Assembly (NCBI RefSeq): GCF_009690845.1
Contig: NZ_VWSJ01000004.1
Location: 1-64,000, forward strand
Source: Campylobacter portucalensis
Lineage (GTDB): Bacteria; Campylobacterota; Campylobacteria; Campylobacterales; Campylobacteraceae
Direction: 5' to 3'
Length of the DNA: 64,000 nucleotides
Shown here: piece after piece, positions 48,425-57,547 of the stretch
How positions within the stretch are numbered: position 1 is the first letter of the stretch
Layout of the letters: the number at the start of each line of letters is the position of its first letter
Notes under the pieces: generated by a model
What the model was told of the DNA's origin: nothing
The model's input: the letters and a program-made list of their open reading frames with translations, nothing else
Database searches by the model: none
Translations under genes and position numbers: made by a program

Positions 48425-49789
48425 ATGAGTGCAAAAAGTTATATAAATGATGTATTAAAGCACATTAAAAAAGTTTCTTCAAGACAACCGATTTTTTATC
48501 AAGCTGCCGAGGAAGTTTTAACAAATTTAGCTCCACTTTTAGATAGGGAGCCAAAGTATGAAAAACATAGCGTTTTAGAGAGGATTGTAATGCCCGAAAA
48601 AACAACTATGTTTAGAACGGTTTATATTAATGATGCTGGCAAAGCGTGTGTTCATTTTGGTTATAGGGTTGAGTTTAACTCGTCAATTGGACCATACAAA
48701 GGTGGTCTTAGATTTCATCCGACTGTAAATTTAGACGTGCTTAAATTTTTAGGTTTTGAGCAAATTTTTAAAAACTCACTAACTGGCTTAAATATGGGTG
48801 GTGCAAAAGGTGGTGCAAATTTTGATCCTAAGGGCAAGAGTGATGGTGAGATTATGCGTTTTTGTCAATCATTTATGAATGAGCTTTCAAAATTAATTGG
48901 CGATGTTAAGGATATACCAGCTGGTGATATTGGAGTAGGTGGTCGTGAGATTGGGTATTTATATGGTCAGTATAAAAAATTAACTAGTAGATTTGATGGT
49001 GCTTTAACAGGCAAAGGTCTTAGCTGGGGCGGAAGTTTGGCTAGAACAGAAGCTACGGGTTATGGTAGTGTATATTTTGCTGATGAGATGATAAAAAAAG
49101 TTGGTGGAAGTTTAGAAGGCAAGAGATGTTCTATAAGCGGTGCTGGAAACGTGGCTATTTATACTGCACAAAAACTTTATCATTTAGGTGCTTTACCAGT
49201 TACTGTTAGTGATTCTACAGGTTTTATTTATGATAAAGATGGAATCGATGTAGAGCTTTTAAAAGATATAAAAGAGGTTAAGAGATTAGGACTTAGCGAA
49301 TATGCAAAAGTTAAAAAAGGCTCTATTTTTAAAAGCGTAAATGAGTATGCAAACGGAAGAAACGAGGTGTGGAGTATCCCTTGTGATGCTGCTTTTCCTA
49401 GTGCTACACAAAATGAATTAAATTTAGCCGACATAGAAACCTTATATGCAAATGGTTGTAGATTGGTATGTGAGGGTGCAAATATGCCTACAACGCCAGA
49501 AGCGATGGCCTTTATACAAGGTAAAAAAGACTTTTTATATGGACCTGCAAAAGCAGCAAATGCAGGAGGTGTTGCAACAAGCGGATTGGAGATGTCGCAA
49601 AATGCAAGTATGACTAGCTGGAGTTTCGAAGAAGTAGATACTAAACTTCATAATATTATGAGACATATTTTCAATACTGCTTATGAAACATCAAAAGAAT
49701 TTGGAGATGAAGGAAATTTAGTTCTTGGTGCTAATATTGCAGGCTTTAGAAAAGTTGCAGATGCTATGATAGATCAAGGTTATGTGTAA
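48425..49789 (+). CDS. gdhA: Glutamate dehydrogenase (NADP-type, hexameric)
   Basis: A 454-residue enzyme interconverting glutamate and 2-oxoglutarate plus ammonia. It has YKGGLRFHPTVN, the catalytic Lys in MGGAKGGANFDPKGKSD, PAGDIGVGGREIGYL and a Rossmann-type SISGAGNVAIYTAQK. Length matches the small hexameric class. AAAGGATGAATT precedes the ATG. It shares one base with the next small gene. Confidence 0.97.
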   Translation: MSAKSYINDVLKHIKKVSSRQPIFYQAAEEVLTNLAPLLDREPKYEKHSVLERIVMPEKTTMFRTVYINDAGKACVHFGYRVEFNSSIGPYKGGLRFHPTVNLDVLKFLGFEQIFKNSLTGLNMGGAKGGANFDPKGKSDGEIMRFCQSFMNELSKLIGDVKDIPAGDIGVGGREIGYLYGQYKKLTSRFDGALTGKGLSWGGSLARTEATGYGSVYFADEMIKKVGGSLEGKRCSISGAGNVAIYTAQKLYHLGALPVTVSDSTGFIYDKDGIDVELLKDIKEVKRLGLSEYAKVKKGSIFKSVNEYANGRNEVWSIPCDAAFPSATQNELNLADIETLYANGCRLVCEGANMPTTPEAMAFIQGKKDFLYGPAKAANAGGVATSGLEMSQNASMTSWSFEEVDTKLHNIMRHIFNTAYETSKEFGDEGNLVLGANIAGFRKVADAMIDQGYV

Positions 49790-49971
49790 TGTTTTTTCAA
49801 AAAAAATTGATTTTTATAGGGCTATTTTTAGCCCTTAATCTTTTTGCTCAAGATAAAAATTTAGATCACAATAAAACAGACATAAACTCTACAAAAAACG
49901 AAATTTTTAGTGATTTTTTTGAGTCAAATAAAACAAAGCATATAAAACCTGTAAAAATTCCAACTCATTGA
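49789..49971 (+). CDS. Small secreted peptide (60 residues) coupled to gdhA
   Basis: It starts on the last base of the gdhA stop (TAATG). Residues 1-20 form a good signal peptide (MFFQKKLIFIGLFLALNLFA) and the remaining ~40 residues are polar, rich in Lys, Asn and Asp, with no cysteine. No family is recognised. A ribosome site could lie in the gdhA 3' end (AAGGTTATG). Coupling and signal peptide argue that it is expressed, but conservation is untested. Confidence 0.6.
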   Translation: MFFQKKLIFIGLFLALNLFAQDKNLDHNKTDINSTKNEIFSDFFESNKTKHIKPVKIPTH

Positions 49972-50447
49972 ATAAATAAATAGATTAAATTTGATTTATA
50001 AATTTATGATTACGAGATAAGTTTATAAATCTAAATTTAGAGAAATTAAATATTTTGTGCCGATAAAAGAAGTTAAAATATCTTAAGAAATGTGATAAAT
50101 ACAGCTCTAAAATAATTCTTTATTTAGGCTGTATCTTTTAGTGTTTTTTATGTACTAAAATTTAGAGTTGTATAATCTTTAAAGTTGTGGTTGGATACTT
50201 TAGCAGATATGATAAATATTTTAGAGTAATCAATGAGTTTAGATAAGAAGCATAAATTTTGCTAAATTATTAGTGCGATTTTAAATTTTATTGATTAGAT
50301 GGTATTTTAAGCCCATTTTTACTCATCAAAAATATTAAAAAGAAAGAGTTATTAAAGACCGCAACTTTTAGAATTTATACAAACAAATTTTATATGTAAG
50401 ATGATCATTTTATTATTATGTTGCGGCTCTTTTATATGCATTTAAAA
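49972..50447. other. Gene-free spacer with stem-loops
   Basis: About 475 AT-rich bases without a credible gene. It holds the stem-loop at 50099-50140 and a distant inverted repeat: CCGCAAC at 50359-50365 and GTTGCGG at 50420-50426, extendable to about 12 bp with one bulge, 54 bases apart. The latter could be a folded RNA 3' end for the decayed minus-strand gene or the ends of a very small element. I see nothing else. Confidence 0.4.
50099..50140 (+). terminator. Candidate terminator of the gdhA transcript
   Basis: ATACAGC-CTAAA pairs with TTTAGGCTGTAT (one bulged base) and is followed by CTTTTAGTGTTTTTT. It is about 130 bases after the small secreted peptide gene. Confidence 0.5.
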
Positions 50448-51379
50448 TTACCAAGCTTTAAATCTATCTAGTAAATTAAATATATCAGCAATTACACTTA
50501 TAAAAGTTAGAATTGTTATAAAAGCAGTAAGCATAGTTATACGAAATGTAAATTTATCTCTTTTTTCTCGCTCGATATTTTTTAGCTTTGCTTCTTTTTC
50601 TTTTAAAATAGCCTTTTTTTATGCATTTTTCTTAAATTCTTCATTTTTTATACTAAAAAAATCATCTAAATCTTTTGAAAGTTCCTTATAGCTAAGTTCT
50701 AAATTTAAATAATTTTTAACCATATTAAAAATAGCAAAAGACTCTTTTCTATCCTCTCTAACTTCATATTTTGAGTTAATTTTATAACTAAAAAGTTTTT
50801 TTCTTAATTCTAAAATTTCATCAACTGAAATTTTATTAAAATCTACTTTTAGTTTTGTTTTAAATTTATCAAATTGTATGAGTAAAATTTTAAAAATATT
50901 TTGATTTTGATGTAAGGGGTCTTGTTTGGATATTCATCTAAGATGATAAAATTATTTTTATTAAAAGTTACTTCATATGCATAAGATTTATCTTGTTTTT
51001 CTTCTAAAGTTAAATTATTTTCTGAGTCAATTTTTCTTTGGTATAGATTTACTTCATTTTTAATTTTATGTTTTTAGTTTCTTTATTAATTTCATCTTCT
51101 TTAATCGCAAACCAAATTTCACAACCAAAAAACGATATTAAATACTCGCTATAAGGAATTTTTTCAATTGATAAATCTTTAAATTTAGCATAAAATCTAC
51201 CAGTTCATCATTGATTTTTATAAAAAGCTAATTATCATCTATTATTTTTGATACATTTTTATCTTTTTGGCAAGATAAGCTCATAAAATCTGCATACTCT
51301 TTAAAAACTTCACTATCATAAACGCCTTTCTTAATAGGCTTTCATTTTTGATTTGTATGATTTCATAAATTTTAGTCAT
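50448..51379 (-). pseudogene. Decayed gene downstream of dxr, membrane-anchored protein of unknown family
   Basis: On the minus strand an ATG at 51379, four bases past the dxr stop, opens MTKIYEIIQIKNES. The message then continues in several frames. Long pieces are readable: YADFMSLSCQKDKNVSKIIDD, FKDLSIEKIPYSEYLISFFG, SYAYEVTFNKNNFIILDEYP, FNKISVDEILELRKKLFSYK and KSFAIFNMVKNYLNLELSYKEL-like. A coiled part and a C-terminal membrane helix (FRITMLTAFITILTFISVIAD) ending in RFKAW then follow. At least four frameshifts or stops interrupt it. No family is recognised. It was probably the last gene of the NFACT-cdsA-dxr operon. Confidence 0.75.
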
Positions 51380-51383
51380 CTTT

Positions 51384-52451
51384 TTACTCTTTTAAAAACT
51401 CTCTTACTTTTTTATCCATTTCAAAGATTTGATCTAAATTTTCAGCCTTAAAACCGCTAAATTTATCTAAGCTTTTAAAAACTATTTTTTCATTATCTAA
51501 AAATTTGCACTCACTATTTAAAAACTTTTTTACATAAACTTCATTTGCAGCGTTTATGATAACGCCTAAATCAGGATTTTTAATAACTTCATCTTTTAGG
51601 GCAAAAATAGGATATTTTTTTAAGTCAATTTTGCTAAACTCAAATTTAAAATCTAGTAAATTAATAGGCTTAATTATAGGCTCATTTATCTCATCTAAGA
51701 TAGCACTTGCAATGGCTAGCTTCATATCAGGAACTGAAAAATGCGCCGTGGTTGAGCCATCAATAAACTTGATAAAAGCATGAATAATTGAGTTTTTCTC
51801 AATTAAAGCATCTAAATTTGTAGCTTTATATAGCCAAAACGCCTCCATTATCTCAAAAAGTTTATTTGTCATAGTTGCACTATCAATTGTAATTTTTGCA
51901 CCCATATCCCAATTTGGATGATTTAGGGCGTCTTTTGGAGTTGCATTTTTGATCTCATCTAAGCTCGCATCTCTAAACGCCCCACCACTTGCAGTTATTA
52001 TCATTTTATGAATTTTAGGGGCTTTTTTTAGTAAAAATCTAAGCCCAAAATGCTCGCTATCAATTGCTATGATATCATCTGTATTTAGAAATTTACCAGC
52101 TACAACTAAGCTTTCTTTATTTGCAAGGCATAAAGTTTTATTTAGTTTTTGAATCTCAACACTAGGCCTAAGTCCTGCAAAGCCAACTAAAGCGTTTATT
52201 ATTTTAGAGCTTTTACACTCTTTTAACATTTCTAAAAGCCCATTTTCACCTACAAAAACATTTTTATGATTTACAAATTTAACTAAACTTTTATCGCCAA
52301 CACAAACAAATTTAGGACTAAATTTAGCAATTTGTAAATTTAATAAATCTACATTTTTATTGCAGCTTAAAGCTTCAATTTTGATATTAAATTTATCAGC
52401 TATAAGAAGCGAATTAACGCCAATTGAACCAGTTGAGCCTAAAACTACCAT
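51384..52451 (-). CDS. dxr: 1-deoxy-D-xylulose 5-phosphate reductoisomerase
   Basis: A 355-residue enzyme making MEP in the non-mevalonate isoprenoid pathway. It has the NADPH-binding start MVVLGSTGSIGVNSL, LANKESLVVAGK, the metal/substrate IDSEHFGLRF, ITASGGAFRD and NHPNWDMGAKITIDSATMTNK (metal and catalytic residues). It is 17 bases after cdsA and feeds the same pathway as ispA at 6.3 kb. Confidence 0.96.
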   Translation of the reverse strand: MVVLGSTGSIGVNSLLIADKFNIKIEALSCNKNVDLLNLQIAKFSPKFVCVGDKSLVKFVNHKNVFVGENGLLEMLKECKSSKIINALVGFAGLRPSVEIQKLNKTLCLANKESLVVAGKFLNTDDIIAIDSEHFGLRFLLKKAPKIHKMIITASGGAFRDASLDEIKNATPKDALNHPNWDMGAKITIDSATMTNKLFEIMEAFWLYKATNLDALIEKNSIIHAFIKFIDGSTTAHFSVPDMKLAIASAILDEINEPIIKPINLLDFKFEFSKIDLKKYPIFALKDEVIKNPDLGVIINAANEVYVKKFLNSECKFLDNEKIVFKSLDKFSGFKAENLDQIFEMDKKVREFLKE

Positions 52452-52468
52452 TAAATTTCCTTATGATT

Positions 52469-53224
52469 TTACCATTCTACGCATATACTCATTGCAATAC
52501 TAGCAAAAAGATATCCATCTAATCTATCAAGCATTCCACCATGTCCAGGAAATAAATTCCCACTATCCTTAACCCCGGCATTTCTCTTTAAATAACTTTC
52601 AAATAAATCTCCAAAAATCGAAGCAAACACTATAAAAATTGTGCTTATTGTAGGATTTGGTAAAGCTTCTTTATCCATAAAAAAAGTATAATAAAGCAAC
52701 CCTCCCAAAATAGATATTATAGCTCCCCCAATAGTTCCTTCTATGGTTTTATTTGGTGAAGTTAGGCTAAATTTATGCTTACCAAAAGCCTTGCCTACAA
52801 AATAGGCTCCACTATCGGCTAAGGATACAACCAATATTAAAAAAATCAAACTTGCAATCCCTAAAATTTCATATATGCCAAACATCACCAATATCGGCGT
52901 CATCGGATAAATAAGAGGCAAAAGCGGTTTTAGATCATCACTTTTTTTAAATACTAAAAACGAACTATAAACTAAAAGTAAAAATAGCATAAATTTATAG
53001 ATTGAAACAAAATTTTTATCGATAAATGCAGCATATATTATAAATAAAATAACACTAAGAAAAACTAAAATTTTATTATCAATACTATAAATTTTCAAAC
53101 TTTCGCTTATGCAAAAAGCAAGAATTGTGCAAAAAATTATAAGATTTACTAAGTATAAATCAAGCCATAAAGCCAAACCTAACGCCAAAATCATCACGCT
53201 AGCAGTTTTTATGCGTGTTTTCAT
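52469..53224 (-). CDS. cdsA: Phosphatidate cytidylyltransferase
   Basis: A 251-residue integral membrane enzyme with about seven helices that forms CDP-diacylglycerol for phospholipids. The signature SADSGAYFVGKAFGKHKF-type region and the C-terminal FGDLFESYLKRNAGVKDSGN followed by PGHGGMLDRLDGYLFA are intact. It is in an operon with dxr. Confidence 0.95.
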   Translation of the reverse strand: MKTRIKTASVMILALGLALWLDLYLVNLIIFCTILAFCISESLKIYSIDNKILVFLSVILFIIYAAFIDKNFVSIYKFMLFLLLVYSSFLVFKKSDDLKPLLPLIYPMTPILVMFGIYEILGIASLIFLILVVSLADSGAYFVGKAFGKHKFSLTSPNKTIEGTIGGAIISILGGLLYYTFFMDKEALPNPTISTIFIVFASIFGDLFESYLKRNAGVKDSGNLFPGHGGMLDRLDGYLFASIAMSICVEW

Positions 53225-53272
53225 AAACTTCCTTTTTAAAAATTAAGTGCTATTTTATCAAAATTTACTTAT

Positions 53273-54589
53273 TTAAGGCTTTAAAATATCGATTGTGTCA
53301 AAATTTGTATAATTTACAAACGCTCCATCTTTTACCTTTACATTGCCCCTTTTTGTAAAATCCACAAGATACTTGCCGCTTTGTTTTACGCTAAAATTTA
53401 CACAAATTTTTGCTGCTAAAAATATGGTATCTATATCTAAATTTTGTTTATTCGTTTTTACGATAACGTGCGATGACGGGCGGTCTTTTAAATGAAACCA
53501 AAAATCATCTTTTTTTGAATTTTTAAGTAAAAATATATTTGCTTTTTCATTCTTGCCAACTGAAATCTTAAAATCCCTAATATAAAAATTTTCAACCCCA
53601 TTTACTGTTTTATCGCCATTATTTTTTTTATTTTTTTTAGGAAGTAAGATATTTATCTCATTGATAGAATTTGATGATTTTATAAGCTCTTTTAAATTTA
53701 CATAAAAGTTCATCTTGTCCTCTAAAATCTCTTTTTCAAATTTGATTCCATTTGCTTTTTGCTTTAGTTTTTTACTTTCTTCAAAAGCCATCTTTGCTTC
53801 AAATTTTGGGTTAAAATTTAGATTAAATTTAATACTATTTCCATCAAAATCAAATAGTGTAAAATCTCTATCCCAGTCATTTAGAGAGTGTAAATTTGCA
53901 GTCAAAATCATACCTTTTTGATTTGAAATTTCACTTTTTTTAAGTAAATCGCTCTCTTTTTCAAGAGAATTTATATTTTGATAAATATTTTCTATTTTTT
54001 TATCAAGGGCTAAAATTTTGCTATTTTTAACTAAATTTAATCTCTCTAAATTTATCTTTTGAAACTCGTTTTTTAGGTAATTTACAACATCATCAATATC
54101 TTTAGATGGTTTTTCTTTTATCGAGATTGGTTGTAGGTGAGTTAAAATTTTTCCGACTTTTATTAAGCGGGCTGAATTTTCATAATGACTCAAAGCTTCT
54201 AAAATAGTATCATTTTCATCGGTTAAAATTATATTTGTAAAACGCCCTGTAAATTCAAAATATAAATTTGTGATAAAATTTTTATAGCTACCTTTTTTAA
54301 TACATCTTAAATGCAAAATCCGATTTGATTCTAAAATTTCACAAATTTCAATAAAGCTAGAATTTAATCTTTTTGACATAACAACATCAAAAGGGGCTTT
54401 ATAAATTTTACTCTCTAAAAAATCATCGCTTATATAAATTGAAGAATTTGTTTTGTCCATATCAAAAAATATTTTGGTTTTGTTATCAAATTCTATTAAA
54501 ATAATGCGATCATCAACTCTTTTAATATTGGCAATTTTTTTGAAATTTTTTAAAAAATTTCCTATTTGAACTAAAATTTTATATTTCAT
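53273..54589 (-). CDS. NFACT family protein (RqcH/Rqc2-like)
   Basis: A 438-residue NFACT protein, shorter than the ~570-residue Bacillus RqcH. An N-terminal NFACT-N domain is followed by a coiled coil (about 195-230 and 265-310) and the C-terminal NFACT-R domain (DDFWFHLKDRPSSHVIVKT). RqcH binds stalled 50S-peptidyl-tRNA complexes and adds alanine tails. Older annotations call such proteins fibronectin-binding. Where RqcH has the functional Asp-Arg pair, this protein has Asn89-Arg90 (LESNRILHLRC). It heads the NFACT-cdsA-dxr run, as in other Campylobacter. Confidence 0.88.
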   Translation of the reverse strand: MKYKILVQIGNFLKNFKKIANIKRVDDRIILIEFDNKTKIFFDMDKTNSSIYISDDFLESKIYKAPFDVVMSKRLNSSFIEICEILESNRILHLRCIKKGSYKNFITNLYFEFTGRFTNIILTDENDTILEALSHYENSARLIKVGKILTHLQPISIKEKPSKDIDDVVNYLKNEFQKINLERLNLVKNSKILALDKKIENIYQNINSLEKESDLLKKSEISNQKGMILTANLHSLNDWDRDFTLFDFDGNSIKFNLNFNPKFEAKMAFEESKKLKQKANGIKFEKEILEDKMNFYVNLKELIKSSNSINEINILLPKKNKKNNGDKTVNGVENFYIRDFKISVGKNEKANIFLLKNSKKDDFWFHLKDRPSSHVIVKTNKQNLDIDTIFLAAKICVNFSVKQSGKYLVDFTKRGNVKVKDGAFVNYTNFDTIDILKP

Positions 54590-54649
54590 ATCTTAATTTT
54601 AGCAAATTTTAGATAAAATTGTAATATTTTTTTTAAAAATAGGGTAAAT

Positions 54650-55915
54650 ATGAAACAGACAATAACAGAAAAAATTTTTAGTGAACATGTAAAAAAAGAG
54701 GTTTTTGCAGGACAGATTGCTGAAAGCAAGATTGATATGATTATAGGAAATGATATAACAACGCCGATTTCAATTAAAGCTTTTAGAGATAGCGGTGCTA
54801 AGAAGCTTGCAAATCCTGATGGTTTTGCTATCGTGATGGATCACTATATTCCAGCAAAAGACATAATGAGTGCAAATCAAGCAAAAATTTCAAGAGATTT
54901 TGCTTATGAGCATAATTTAAAAAATTTTTTTGATGAGAAAGATATGGGGATTGAGCATGCACTTTTGCCTGAAAAAGGTCTTGTAATTCCTGGAGATGTA
55001 ATAATAGGGGCTGATTCTCACACCTGTACCCACGGGGCTTTAGGAGCATTTTCAACAGGTATGGGAAGTACAGATTTAGCTTATGCAATGATAACTGGAA
55101 AGAATTGGTTTAAAATCCCTCAAACTATAAAGGTAGTTTTTAAAGGCAAGCCAGGCAAGCATATTTATGGAAAAGATTTAATTTTGGAAGTTATTAGGAT
55201 GATTGGAGTTGATGGAGCACTTTATAAGGCTTTAGAATTTACAGGAGAAAGCATATCTTATTTAGGAATGGATGATAGATTTAGCCTTTGCAATATGGCG
55301 ATTGAAGCTGGTGCAAAAAGCGGTATAATTGCAGTAGATGAGGTAACAAAAGAATTTTTAAATTCAAAAAAATTAAGAGATAAGCCTAAATTTCATTACT
55401 CAGATGATGGAGCAAATTATGATAAAATTTTAGAAATAGATATTTCCAAACTAGATCCAGTGGTTGCTTATCCTTTTTTACCTAGCAACGCTAAGAATAT
55501 AAGAGAGGCGGTAAAAGATGATATAAAAATAGATCAAGCTTTTATAGGTAGTTGCACAAATGGGAGATTGAGCGATTTAAGAGTGGCGGCTGAAATTTTA
55601 AAAGGAAAAAGAGTTGCCAAAAGAACGAGGCTTATAATAACACCAGCTACGCAAAAAATATTTTTGCAAGCACAAAAAGAGGGGTTGATTGATATTTTTG
55701 TTGAGGCTGGAGCAGTTGTAAGTAATCCTACTTGTGGAGCGTGCTTAGGTGGATATATGGGAATTTTAGCTGATGGCGAGAGATGTATTTCTACAACAAA
55801 TAGAAACTTTGTCGGTAGAATGGGAGCAAGAACTAGCGAGATTTACCTTGCAAACTCAGCTGTTGCGGCCGCTTCATCGATAACTGGAAAAATATCTGAT
55901 CCAAGAGATTTATAG
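54650..55915 (+). CDS. leuC: 3-isopropylmalate dehydratase large subunit
   Basis: A 421-residue aconitase-superfamily subunit of the shorter (archaeal-like) LeuC/HacA type, acting in leucine synthesis. The 4Fe-4S ligands are in GSCTNGR and NPTCGACLGG, and GADSHTCTHGALGAFSTGMG is present. No small subunit (leuD) or leuB is adjacent in the window, so its partner must be elsewhere. Homoaconitase cannot be excluded from sequence alone. It is followed by mobA 11 bases later. Confidence 0.92.
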   Translation: MKQTITEKIFSEHVKKEVFAGQIAESKIDMIIGNDITTPISIKAFRDSGAKKLANPDGFAIVMDHYIPAKDIMSANQAKISRDFAYEHNLKNFFDEKDMGIEHALLPEKGLVIPGDVIIGADSHTCTHGALGAFSTGMGSTDLAYAMITGKNWFKIPQTIKVVFKGKPGKHIYGKDLILEVIRMIGVDGALYKALEFTGESISYLGMDDRFSLCNMAIEAGAKSGIIAVDEVTKEFLNSKKLRDKPKFHYSDDGANYDKILEIDISKLDPVVAYPFLPSNAKNIREAVKDDIKIDQAFIGSCTNGRLSDLRVAAEILKGKRVAKRTRLIITPATQKIFLQAQKEGLIDIFVEAGAVVSNPTCGACLGGYMGILADGERCISTTNRNFVGRMGARTSEIYLANSAVAAASSITGKISDPRDL

Positions 55916-55926
55916 AGAATTTTGAC

Positions 55927-56493
55927 GTGAAAAAATTTGAAATTTGTGTTATTTTAGGTGGTGGAAAAAGCTCTAGAATGGGGCGCGATAAAACTCTTTT
56001 GCCTTATAAAAATCATCCTAGTTTAACTCATTTTTTATTCGATAAGATGAGCAAGAATTTTCAAAATGTTTTTGTATGTGCAAAAGAGCAGAAATTTCAG
56101 CCAAATTTGCCTTTGATAAAGGATAAATTTATGGATTTTTCACCAATGCTAGCACTATATTCGGCTTTATCAAATTTTCAAAATAAAAATGTGTTTATTA
56201 TCACCGCCGATTCGCCTTTTATAGAAATTTCTACAATAGAAATTTTAAATCAAAATTTGCAAGGATTTGATATTTGTGTGGCAAAAGATGATGAAAATTT
56301 ACATAGTTTGTGCGGTTTTTATAACTCTAATTTATCAGACATTGCTAAAAATTTATATGAAAACAGCAATCATAAAATAGGGGCTTTATTTAAATTTGCT
56401 AAATTTAAAAGTATAAATTTTGATAATAAAGAGCAATTTTTAAATATAAATTATCCTAAAGATTATGAAAATTTAATAAAAAAAGGGCAGTAA
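55927..56493 (+). CDS. mobA: Molybdenum cofactor guanylyltransferase
   Basis: A 188-residue nucleotidyltransferase that attaches GMP to molybdopterin for enzymes such as formate dehydrogenase and nitrate reductase. The nucleotide loop is ILGGGKSSRMGRDKTLLPY and the metal/substrate motif ITADSPF. It starts at GTG with a weak ribosome site, probably relying on coupling with leuC. It shares one base with the pldA start. Confidence 0.92.
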   Translation: MKKFEICVILGGGKSSRMGRDKTLLPYKNHPSLTHFLFDKMSKNFQNVFVCAKEQKFQPNLPLIKDKFMDFSPMLALYSALSNFQNKNVFIITADSPFIEISTIEILNQNLQGFDICVAKDDENLHSLCGFYNSNLSDIAKNLYENSNHKIGALFKFAKFKSINFDNKEQFLNINYPKDYENLIKKGQ

Positions 56494-57506
56494 TGAAAAA
56501 AATTATTATTTTATCTATGGTTTGTGGGAGCTTTTTATTTGGTCAAACAAGGGATGAAATTTTAAAAAAAGCAACAGAATTTGAAAAAAATAAAGATTAC
56601 AAAAATGCAATGATTTATTATAAAAAATTAGCAAATTTTGATAAATCTCTACATAATAGCATAAAAGAAAACTTTATTAATCAAAATAATAAGGGTGATA
56701 AAAATCTATCACAAAATAATGTTAAATTTCATTATGCGGATTTAAAAAATAATTCGAGTCAAATAAATAATAATATTTTAAAATCTAAAGATAAAATTTA
56801 TCCAACCCTGCATCAAGAAAATTCACAATGGGTTTATCCTTATAAACTTAATTATTTGGGGTATTCTTATGATTTTAATGAAAAACAGAGCCGAAAAAAA
56901 GGTGAAATAAAATTTCAAATAAGCCTTCAAAAGCCAATACTTGAGAATATTTTAGGGCTTGATGAAACTTGGAGTGTAGCATATACGCAAAATTCATTTT
57001 GGCAAGTTTCTGTAAAATCATCACCATTTAAAACAAACAATTACGAGCCTGAAATTTTTGTTACAATTCCTAGTAATTTTTGGCTATTTGATTATTTTAA
57101 AATTAGTTTAAATCATCAATCAAATGGCAAAGATGGAGTGCAATCAAGAGGATGGAATAGGGCATATTTAGAAACTAGCTTTAAAATTTACAATCTTAGA
57201 ATCACGCCTAGAATTTGGCACTCTTTCTTGTTTGATAAGCAAAATCAAGACATAATAAACTATATCGGTTATGGTGATTTAATGCTTGATTATAGCTTAG
57301 GAAAACACCATTTTAATGCACTTTTAAGAAATAATTTAAAATTCAACAAACACAACAAAGGTGCTTTTGAGTTGAGCTGGAATTTTCCATTATTTAATGA
57401 TATTTATGGTTTTATTGGATATTTTACTGGATATGGTGAAAATTTGGAGAATTATAACAAGCATAGTGATAAGATAGTGTTAGGAGTATCAATTGGCAGA
57501 TATTAA
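56493..57506 (+). CDS. pldA: Outer-membrane phospholipase A
   Basis: A 337-residue OMPLA with a signal peptide (MKKIIILSMVCGSFLFG) and an extra N-terminal segment rich in Lys/Asn (about residues 20-110). The 12-strand barrel that follows has YTQNSFWQVS, NNYEPEIFV and the catalytic site NHQSNGKDGVQSRGWNRAYLE, giving the His, Ser and Asn of the active triad. It hydrolyses phospholipids in the outer leaflet and is linked to haemolysis in Campylobacter. It follows mobA directly and a stem-loop ends the transcript. Confidence 0.94.
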   Translation: MKKIIILSMVCGSFLFGQTRDEILKKATEFEKNKDYKNAMIYYKKLANFDKSLHNSIKENFINQNNKGDKNLSQNNVKFHYADLKNNSSQINNNILKSKDKIYPTLHQENSQWVYPYKLNYLGYSYDFNEKQSRKKGEIKFQISLQKPILENILGLDETWSVAYTQNSFWQVSVKSSPFKTNNYEPEIFVTIPSNFWLFDYFKISLNHQSNGKDGVQSRGWNRAYLETSFKIYNLRITPRIWHSFLFDKQNQDIINYIGYGDLMLDYSLGKHHFNALLRNNLKFNKHNKGAFELSWNFPLFNDIYGFIGYFTGYGENLENYNKHSDKIVLGVSIGRY

Positions 57507-57511
57507 GAGGG

Positions 57512-57547
57512 GATTGAAATATTTGCAGTTAATAATTTCAATCTTTT
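57512..57547 (+). terminator. Candidate terminator after pldA
   Basis: GATTGAAAT and ATTTCAATC form a 9-bp stem around a 14-base loop, followed by TTTT, beginning 5 bases past the pldA stop. Confidence 0.55.

Noticed and set aside
50359-50426. Miniature transposable element bounded by CCGCAAC/GTTGCGG
   Set aside because: Only about 7 perfect terminal bases, no clear target duplication and no second copy noticed in the window.
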